DNA of 64,000 nucleotides, from the NCBI RefSeq assembly GCF_900086585.1, contig NZ_FLKM01000009.1, positions 124,001 through 188,000 on the forward strand, given 5' to 3'. The DNA is from Emergencia timonensis. GTDB lineage: Bacteria; Bacillota; Clostridia; Peptostreptococcales; Anaerovoracaceae. A program made the position numbers and the translations under genes. This document shows positions 58,634-64,000 of the stretch, in pieces; position 1 is the stretch's first letter, and every line of letters starts with the position of its first letter. Under the pieces are notes generated by a model. It saw nothing but the letters and a program-made list of their open reading frames with translations. It ran no database searches and was not told the origin of the DNA.

Positions 58634-58963
58634 GTGTCTGACGAGTTCAGATTTGAAACCTTTGTAGATACCCACAGCAATATCTTTCGTGAATATCTAA
58701 GCTCCGTGATTGCGAAACTGCCGGAAAGCAATGAGGACTACCGTGCCATTCAGGAACAGATGGAAGCGATATTTCAACAATATCCCAAAGTGCTGGAGGC
58801 TGTTGATACCGAAACCGCAGCGGAATTATCCCAGCAGGAATGTGCGGCTCTGATCAAGGTTATGGAGCTAAGAAACAATCTTACAGATATTGAAATGCAG
58901 ACGGTTTACTTCCGTGGCTGCTACGATAGCGTTGGGTATCTGAAAAAAGCAGGAATTTTATAA
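58634..58963 (+). CDS. Conjugative-element protein, unknown (109 residues)
   Basis: Translation probably starts at GTG 58634, because GGAGGTGAGAGC lies immediately upstream. The longer frame from 58532 runs through the promoter. The protein is acidic and helical (FRFETFVDTHSNIFREYLSSVIAKL ... SQQECAALIKVMELRNNLTDIEMQTVYFRGCYDSV). It is widespread-looking but has no named function. A hairpin terminator follows. Confidence 0.65.
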   Translation: MSDEFRFETFVDTHSNIFREYLSSVIAKLPESNEDYRAIQEQMEAIFQQYPKVLEAVDTETAAELSQQECAALIKVMELRNNLTDIEMQTVYFRGCYDSVGYLKKAGIL

Positions 58964-58978
58964 CAGTCTGATTGAAAA

Positions 58979-59014
58979 AGGCGATATTGGCAAGGAGCTG
59001 ATATCGTCTTTTAC
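58979..59014 (+). terminator. Terminator before cargo genes
   Basis: GGCGATAT pairs with ATATCGTC (one G-T wobble) across a 13-base loop and is followed by TTTTA. Confidence 0.65.
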
Positions 59015-59060
59015 ATATAGGAGCATATAGATATAAGTTATAGAAAAAATATCAGAAAAT

Positions 59061-59069
59061 TGCTATAAT
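59061..59069 (+). promoter_or_regulatory. Extended -10 promoter of HEPN-like cargo pair
   Basis: TGC-TATAAT is an extended -10 element in a very AT-rich stretch, 25 bases before the start codon; no strong -35 box is visible. Confidence 0.5.
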
Positions 59070-59094
59070 TATAAAAATGGGAAGGAGGTAAAAT

Positions 59095-60450
59095 ATGGTT
59101 AATAATGTGTTTATTCAGTGTAATGCTTGTAAAATGAGGATAAACCTTCGCATTCAGATGGGATTATTTGATATTCCCTTTCATGTTCATTGCCCTAAGT
59201 GTCATTCAACAATATCTGGAAAAGTTTTTGTAGAAGATAATAATATCAATGTAGAGAATGCTGATATTATAAAATGTGATGATAAGGAATTTTATTCAGT
59301 TGAATTATCAGCAGAATTCCCTACCAGAAAAGCAATTCACAAAAAAATAGATGAAATTGAATTATCTCCATATATGCGAAATTTTTTTCTTTATGGAGGC
59401 GAAGAAAAGGCAATAGAGGAAACGCAAAAAACCATGGATTTTGCTAATTTTGTTAAGTCTGGCTTGAGTGAGATGAAACAAAATTTTGAATTGTTTTGGA
59501 ATGACCAAGATAGGATACTTTTTGAAAGGGTTACGAATACGATTAAACAGTACCCTTACATTCCCTTTTCAGAAGTAAAGAACAATTTTGATGCGGCAGT
59601 AGCTTTGCACCAGCTTTTACTAACCACAACAGGCATATCAATTATTATCGGAAAAGATACTTTAGGCGAATATACAAAAATAGGGAAATTAGTAATTGGG
59701 GATAGAAGTCGTTTTAACCAGATTAGTGCATTTATTGACAGTGGCAAGGTTGATTTAAATACTATTGAAAAAAAGGGCTTTAAACTAATTGAGTTATTTG
59801 CTAAAGTATACGAGCAATTGATTCCCGTAATAGCTCTTAAAAATGGAGATTGCCTTGGAAATGTTGATAAAAATCAGCTGGGTATCATGACCGCTAATTT
59901 CGATGAGCTGACAGATTTTTATGCCAAGAGTTATGAATGGATATTTGATAATCTTAAATTGATTTTAGGTCTGAATAACATTTTTGTTCGGAATGATTCA
60001 ACAAAGTGTGTAAATGGTAAGTTATACCAAGATTTTATTAAGGAATCTAATGGGAATAAACTGAAAAATGGGTATATAGACGAAAAAGAACCATTTAGCA
60101 AACCTATTAATAGTTTGAATAATCGAGTTAGAAACGCTATTCAACATTTTGATAGTGATATTGACTATGAAACACAATTGATTACTTTTAATGACAGAAA
60201 CAAGTCTGTTGATTTGTATTTAATAGACTTTGCGGATTTATGTATAGAAAATTTCCGCATAATGTTTTATGTGTTAGAGTTAGTATATAATTTAAGAAAA
60301 GTCGATTTTATACAAAGGGGGATTGCTCCAAGCTTTGTTGCAAGTAAAATAAGAATGGATGAGCAACAGCACAAAAAAAAGAAAATCGGAAGAAACGAAC
60401 CTTGTCCTTGTGGTAGTGGAAAAAAATACAAACGCTGTTGTGGTAAATAA
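59095..60450 (+). CDS. Zinc ribbon - HEPN-like - SEC-C protein
   Basis: The 451-residue protein has an N-terminal zinc ribbon (Cys9-x2-Cys12 ... Cys33-x2-Cys36) and a long helical middle. Near the end of the helical part is [10 protein letters not shown], which contains R346-x4-H351, the pattern of HEPN ribonuclease active sites. A C-terminal SEC-C zinc motif ([18 protein letters not shown], 434-451) follows. The DNA is clearly more AT-rich than the surrounding element genes, suggesting separately acquired cargo. AAGGAGG precedes ATG 59095. With the next gene it may form an RNA-targeting defence or toxin system; this is inference and the motif needs structural support. Confidence 0.6.
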   Translation: MVNNVFIQCNACKMRINLRIQMGLFDIPFHVHCPKCHSTISGKVFVEDNNINVENADIIKCDDKEFYSVELSAEFPTRKAIHKKIDEIELSPYMRNFFLYGGEEKAIEETQKTMDFANFVKSGLSEMKQNFELFWNDQDRILFERVTNTIKQYPYIPFSEVKNNFDAAVALHQLLLTTTGISIIIGKDTLGEYTKIGKLVIGDRSRFNQISAFIDSGKVDLNTIEKKGFKLIELFAKVYEQLIPVIALKNGDCLGNVDKNQLGIMTANFDELTDFYAKSYEWIFDNLKLILGLNNIFVRNDSTKCVNGKLYQDFIKESNGNKLKNGYIDEKEPFSKPINSLNNRVRNAIQHFDSDIDYETQLITFNDRNKSVDLYLIDFADLCIENFRIMFYVLELVYNLRKVDFIQRGIAPSFVASKIRMDEQQHKKKKIGRNEPCPCGSGKKYKRCCGK

Positions 60451-60479
60451 TAGGATTTTATGTATTAGGAGATATAAGT

Positions 60480-61679
60480 GTGGATTATGATTTCAAATGG
60501 ATTCGTCCCAATATGTCATTATATCATATAGATAAAAACTGCCCATTTCCAATAACATTATTAAACAGTGGCGATTTGGCAGATGATTTTAATAAATATG
60601 CAGAAGATTTTTTTTATGCGGCAGAGAGCGTAATTCATTATTTGGGTGAAGAAGCAGCTGAAAGAGGTGATATAGCAAAACTTGATTTGTGGTATTTTGC
60701 TATGGTTTATTTGTACAGGCAAAGCATAGAACTTCTTTTGAAAGCAAATATATTTAAGCTTGTTATATCTGACCAAGATAGAAAGCGAATCATTGGAGAT
60801 GTTCGTCACGACCTCAAGCAAGGGTATGATAAACTATTGCAATTAAAAAATTTAGAAGAAACAAATAATGCCAATGCTAATTGGTTACGGAAATATTTAG
60901 CGGATATTTCTCGTATTGATAAAGAATCAGATATGTTTCGATACCCTTTCGGTAATAACTTAAATGTATTATTCGATAGGCAGACCCACATTTCTTTGGT
61001 AGCAACTCATGATAATATGAACAAAGCTTATAATGTTTTAAGTGAGATGTATAAAACAGGATGCTTTTCAGAACAAGAATACGAGGCATACTCCCCAAAA
61101 CTAATTATTGAGGGAGGACATTATTATCAGCAAAGTGTTGTAGGCTATAAATTTGCCCAACATTCTTTTTATCCCTATTATTCGTCGTATGAAAAAGTAG
61201 GAAATTTTTTGAGAGAAAAGATCTTGAATGACAATAAAAAAGAATTATTCATGCCAATGTGCTATATGTATCGCAATGCAGTTGAGCTTGGGTTAAAAAG
61301 GATAATTATTGAAGACAGCCACATAGATAGGACAAGAGCATTAAAAATACTGCAACGGAAAAAGCATAGCATTCTGGGACTTTGGAATAGTATTGTTGAT
61401 GAAGTTGACAAATATTCAAATGCACCAAACGATGATACAACATTAAATGATACAACAAAGTATATTCAGGCATTTCATGATTTTGATCAAAGTTCTGATT
61501 TGTTTAGGTATCCATGCAATAAAAAGTTACAGATATACTTTTCGAAAGAAAGGACATTAGATATAGAAAATGTATCATCCTGCTTTGTGGAATTATGTAA
61601 TTTCCTGGATGCTGTTGACAGTATGTTAAGTGCAATTAAGGATTATGAAGCAGAAATGGCAAGTTACTACGATTATTAG
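60480..61679 (+). CDS. Unknown protein with two tandem HEPN-like halves
   Basis: The 399-residue protein consists of two related halves. YRQSIELLLKA (79-89), a downstream HDL and SDMFRYP (150-156) correspond to YRNAVELGLKR (264-274), KHSI (295-298) and SDLFRYP (339-345), about 185-190 residues apart. The helical pattern around R-x-A/S-I/V-E-L and a following His resembles HEPN-superfamily proteins, but the classic R-x4-H spacing is not obvious. It starts at GTG 60480 with AGGAG upstream, 29 bases after the preceding HEPN-like gene. It is AT-rich like that gene and probably co-transcribed. No family name can be given. Confidence 0.6.
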   Translation: MDYDFKWIRPNMSLYHIDKNCPFPITLLNSGDLADDFNKYAEDFFYAAESVIHYLGEEAAERGDIAKLDLWYFAMVYLYRQSIELLLKANIFKLVISDQDRKRIIGDVRHDLKQGYDKLLQLKNLEETNNANANWLRKYLADISRIDKESDMFRYPFGNNLNVLFDRQTHISLVATHDNMNKAYNVLSEMYKTGCFSEQEYEAYSPKLIIEGGHYYQQSVVGYKFAQHSFYPYYSSYEKVGNFLREKILNDNKKELFMPMCYMYRNAVELGLKRIIIEDSHIDRTRALKILQRKKHSILGLWNSIVDEVDKYSNAPNDDTTLNDTTKYIQAFHDFDQSSDLFRYPCNKKLQIYFSKERTLDIENVSSCFVELCNFLDAVDSMLSAIKDYEAEMASYYDY

Positions 61680-61689
61680 ATGAGATTTT

Positions 61690-61735
61690 TACATAGCCGA
61701 GAGGTTTTCATTACGAAAATCCCTCGGCTTTTTCT
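61690..61735 (+). terminator. Terminator hairpin with ACATAGCCG leader
   Basis: AGCCGAGAGGTTTTC pairs, with a few mismatches, with GAAAATCCCTCGGCT, followed by TTTTT. The word TTACATAGCCG in front is shared with the hairpins at about 41980 and 42031 in the same element. Confidence 0.8.
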
Positions 61736-61758
61736 ATTTCAGGAGGTGATTGTATTGA

Positions 61759-62742
61759 ATGAAAAGTAACAGATCCTATGTACAGCTTGACCCTGCTGTG
61801 ATTGAGCAGGCACGGCAGATGGACTTGCTTTCCTACTTGCAGAGGTATGAACCAGACAATCTGAAGCATGTGGCGAGGAATGTTTACTGTACCAGAGAAC
61901 ACGACAGTCTGAAGATTTCCAATGGCAAATGGTACTGGTGGTCAAGAGGTTTTGGCGGTGTTTCTGCCCTGGACTATCTGATCAAAGTCAAGGAATACAG
62001 CTTTGTAGAAGCCGTGGAAGCTCTGGCAGGTATTACCGCAAGTTGGAGTCCGCCGCCTGTTTCTGCACCCAAAGAGGAACCCAAGGTGCTTCTTCTGCCA
62101 CCCAGGAATAAAAACTGTGACCGAGTGACCCAGTATCTTTTCGGACGTGGCATTGATTTTCAGATCATTCAGGAGTGCATTGCAGACGGTACGATTTATG
62201 AAAGTGCCAGGTATCACAATGTTGTTTTTATCGGCAAGGATGAAAGCGGAACCCCTAAGTATGCAGCCTATCGTGGTACGATGGCCAGCTCCTTTAAGGG
62301 CGATGCATCGGGAAGTGACAAGCGGTACTCTTTTCGCCTTCTGGCAAGAGAGCCTTGCCAGTCGGTGCATCTGTTTGAAGCAGCCATTGATTTACTCTCC
62401 TATGCGACCCTGCTCAAATGTGAAGGTAAGGACTACAAAAAAGAAAATCTGCTTTCTCTTTCGGGTGTATATCAGCCAAAGAAAGAGATAAAAGACAGCA
62501 AAATCCCCATTGCCCTCTCCACTTTTTTGAAGGTAAATCCACAAGTAAAGACCATTTTTCTGCATCTGGACAATGACAAAACAGGCAGGCTCTGTACTGC
62601 CGCCTTAAAAGAATTGTTGCAGAAAGACTACCAGATCGTTGATGATCCCCCGCCTGTTGGCAAGGATTTCAACGATTTTTTATTGTCCTATTTAGGAATT
62701 GCAAGGCCAAATCGGAGCCATGAAAGGAGGGATGCCCGTTGA
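61759..62742 (+). CDS. DUF3991 / toprim domain protein (primase-like)
   Basis: The 327-residue protein starts with the DUF3991-type N-terminal domain (YLQRYEPDNLKHVARNVYCTREHDSLKISNGKWYWWSRGFGGVSALDYL), resembling a degenerate primase zinc-binding region. It ends with a toprim-like domain (IFLHLDNDKTGRLCTAALKELL, acidic D-x-D pair). Such proteins in conjugative elements probably prime or process transferred single strands. AGGAGGTGAT lies 8 bases before ATG 61759. The 3' end overlaps the next gene by 11 bases. Confidence 0.8.
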   Translation: MKSNRSYVQLDPAVIEQARQMDLLSYLQRYEPDNLKHVARNVYCTREHDSLKISNGKWYWWSRGFGGVSALDYLIKVKEYSFVEAVEALAGITASWSPPPVSAPKEEPKVLLLPPRNKNCDRVTQYLFGRGIDFQIIQECIADGTIYESARYHNVVFIGKDESGTPKYAAYRGTMASSFKGDASGSDKRYSFRLLAREPCQSVHLFEAAIDLLSYATLLKCEGKDYKKENLLSLSGVYQPKKEIKDSKIPIALSTFLKVNPQVKTIFLHLDNDKTGRLCTAALKELLQKDYQIVDDPPPVGKDFNDFLLSYLGIARPNRSHERRDAR

Positions 62743-63109
62743 TTGTCCACTGATTTGCAGAAGGAAACACCACGGCATTGAAATTAAATTGAACAAAGAA
62801 AGCGAGGAAAATTCATTGAAAAAATTTAAGGTTACTCTGACTGGACACTATCAAAAGACCATTTCCGTTTATGCGGAAACCCCGGAACAGGTAAAAGAAA
62901 AGACAGAAACCATCCTGTTTGACACTGACCTGATCGACTTTTCGGATGAGGATTTCATTGGCGGTGAAGCTGTCGTCACCGTAGACCGGGAGGACGGTCT
63001 TGAAGAATCGGTCGAGGAAGAAACGGATGAGGACGACTGCTGTTCGGGCTGCCCGTACTTCTGTTCCGTTTGCGGAGAATGTGTGTACGAGGACGAGTGC
63101 GAAGAGTGA
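62732..63109 (+). CDS. Conjugative-element protein with acidic Cys-rich tail
   Basis: The 125-residue protein has an N-terminal alpha/beta part (KKFKVTLTGHYQKTISVYAETPEQVKEKTETILF) and an extremely acidic C-terminus that ends in a Cys cluster, CCSGCPYFCSVCGECVYEDEC, likely metal-binding. ATG 62732 is chosen, but AAAGGAGG abuts it. A TTG at 62817, just before KKFKVTL and preceded by GCGAGG, is a real alternative start. Function is unknown. Confidence 0.55.
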   Translation: MPVDCPLICRRKHHGIEIKLNKESEENSLKKFKVTLTGHYQKTISVYAETPEQVKEKTETILFDTDLIDFSDEDFIGGEAVVTVDREDGLEESVEEETDEDDCCSGCPYFCSVCGECVYEDECEE

Positions 63110-63125
63110 TGTCTTACCAAGCACT

Positions 63126-63187
63126 GAATTTGGTTATCCAGAAATCTTCTGGATGCCAAATTCGCTTGTTAGGGGGGCAGCCCCTAA
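63126..63187. other. Candidate oriT: two adjacent hairpins
   Basis: GAATTTGG..ATCCAGAA (63126-63143) pairs with TTCTGGAT.CCAAATTC (63147-63163), giving a 16-pair stem with small bulges. It is followed at once by TTAGGGG-ggcag-CCCCTAA (63169-63187). This structured, gene-free stretch lies upstream of the MobC and relaxase genes, as origins of transfer often do. The nic site cannot be placed. Confidence 0.45.
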
Positions 63188-63215
63188 TACCCCGGCAAAG
63201 GAAAGGAGTTTAAGA

Positions 63216-63356
63216 ATGAGTGAATTTATTGCGTTTACCATGGGCGGAATTTTCGGCGTTGTACTGATGTGCTGCCTGCAGATCAACCGGCTCTATGCCA
63301 GAAAGGATGTGGAAAATGAGAAACCGAAGCGTACAGATCCTGTTTCGTCTGAATGA
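63216..63356 (+). CDS. DUF3789-like small membrane protein
   Basis: The 46-residue protein (MSEFIAFTMGGIFGVVLMCCLQINRLYARKD...) is one transmembrane helix with a short hydrophilic tail, fitting the small DUF3789 proteins of conjugative elements. AAAGGAGTTTAAGA precedes ATG 63216. It overlaps mobC by 41 bases. Function is unknown. Confidence 0.65.
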   Translation: MSEFIAFTMGGIFGVVLMCCLQINRLYARKDVENEKPKRTDPVSSE

Positions 63357-63648
63357 GGAAGAAGCACAGTATCTCTATGAGCTTGTAAAAAAATCCGGCC
63401 GCTCCAAAGAAGCGTTCCTGCGGGAAATGGTCAAGGGCTACCGACTTTGTGAAAAGCCTGATCCTGAATTTTATAAGATCATGCGGGAACTGTCTGCTAT
63501 CGGCAACCGTATCAACCAGCTTGCCGCAAAAGCCAATGCCTTGGGATTTGTGGACGCCCCTATGCTTTCACAGGAAGCAAAGAAGTGGCATGAGTTTCAG
63601 GTGGATGTCCGAAAAAAATATCTGCTTCCCCAAAGGCAATCAGGATAA
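63316..63648 (+). CDS. mobC: MobC-like relaxosome protein
   Basis: The 110-residue protein has an N-terminal ribbon-helix-helix-like DNA-binding part (SVQILFRLNEEEAQYLYELVKKSGRSKEAFLREMV) and the MobC signature ELSAIGNRINQLAAKANA. It would bind oriT and assist the relaxase. ATG 63316 has AAAGGATG upstream. The stop codon overlaps the relaxase start (TAATG). Confidence 0.85.
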   Translation: MRNRSVQILFRLNEEEAQYLYELVKKSGRSKEAFLREMVKGYRLCEKPDPEFYKIMRELSAIGNRINQLAAKANALGFVDAPMLSQEAKKWHEFQVDVRKKYLLPQRQSG

Positions 63649-64000
63649 TGGCAGTCTGTGAGATCTGGGATGTACGGGGCAGGCTTGACCATCCGATTGA
63701 CTACGCTGAAAACCCGGAAAAGACTGCCAATCCCAATTATTCGGGAACAGACCTTCAGGCTTTGGTGGATGTGATGGAATATGCGACCAATCAGGATAAG
63801 ACGGAGCAGCGTTTTTTTGTCACGGGTGTCAACTGTGACCCTGCCTCTGCCAGAGAGGAAATGATGATCGCCAAAGAACAGTGGAATGATGAAAGTGAGA
63901 TCATCTGCTATCACGGGTTCCAGAGTTTTAAATCGGGAGAGGTCACGCCCAAACAGGCACACGAAATCGGTGTCAGACTTGCCCAGCGGATGTGGGGCGA
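63648..64000 (+). CDS. Relaxase/mobilization nuclease, 5' part only
   Basis: The frame from ATG 63648 runs off the right edge (117 complete codons visible). It starts MAVCEIWDVRGRLDHPIDYAENPEKT and continues with FFVTGVNCDPASAREEMMIAKEQW and YHGFQSFKSGEVTPKQAHEIGVRLAQRMWG, matching MobA/VirD2-type (MOBP) relaxases of Firmicute elements. The Tyr of the YHGFQSF region and the catalytic His motif beyond the edge would nick oriT. It overlaps mobC by one base. Confidence 0.88.
   Translation, partial: MAVCEIWDVRGRLDHPIDYAENPEKTANPNYSGTDLQALVDVMEYATNQDKTEQRFFVTGVNCDPASAREEMMIAKEQWNDESEIICYHGFQSFKSGEVTPKQAHEIGVRLAQRMWG

Overview
The window looks like a chromosomal segment of an anaerobic, probably gut-associated Clostridia (Bacillota). 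The evidence is the bacterial V-type (NtpA/NtpK) ATPase operon, strong AGGAGG ribosome binding sites, frequent GTG/TTG starts, LPxTG-like cell-wall anchoring and a typical gut-Firmicute conjugative element. No rRNA, tRNA or CRISPR array was recognised. The species assignment is inference.

Layout. (1) 1-8765: a complete nine-gene V-type ATPase operon (ntpF-I-K-E-C-G-A-B-D) with its promoter and terminator; the K subunit carries a Na+-type ion site. (2) 8758-11250: a small accessory patch with a cluster of short hairpins, a decayed AAA/DUF4143 ATPase, and a DUF3990 + XRE gene pair (toxin-antitoxin-like) behind a promoter whose spacer and -10 box are one large palindrome. (3) 11680-24839: a sigma54-controlled catabolic island. 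A PAS-AAA+-Fis activator with its own -24/-12 promoter stands before a second, near-consensus -24/-12 promoter and a nine-gene operon: two-subunit aconitase X (AcnX), degradative HMG-CoA reductase, an HMG-CoA-lyase-like DRE-TIM enzyme, a five-component Opp/Dpp-type ABC importer and a DUF917 protein. The likely logic is import of a mevalonate-like or anhydromevalonate-like compound, hydration or dehydration by AcnX, oxidation to HMG-CoA and cleavage to acetyl-CoA and acetoacetate; the substrate is inferred, not shown.

(4) 25114-36840: mixed housekeeping and signalling genes: a small Cys-rich protein, a large signal-less beta-helix protein on the minus strand, a PaaI-like thioesterase, a TetR-ABC-permease operon, a GGDEF/EAL protein and a hybrid histidine kinase with two periplasmic-binding-like sensor domains. 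(5) 36959-37560: a non-coding array of five 94-bp tandem repeats and a duplicated promoter-like segment. (6) 37607-41321: a DEAD-box helicase overlapping a 23S rRNA uracil methyltransferase that has an extra C-terminal domain.

(7) About 40977-64000 (continuing past the right edge): the left part of an integrative and conjugative element, probably inserted at the 3' end of the rRNA methyltransferase gene. It carries ParA/ParB, a 1381-residue thioester/Cna-B surface adhesin, several small element proteins, a 2670-residue methylase-helicase with a tnpV gene overprinted in another frame, two AT-rich HEPN-like cargo genes (candidate defence pair), a toprim/DUF3991 protein, DUF3789, MobC and the start of a relaxase. 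Integrase, coupling protein and mating-pore genes are not in the window.
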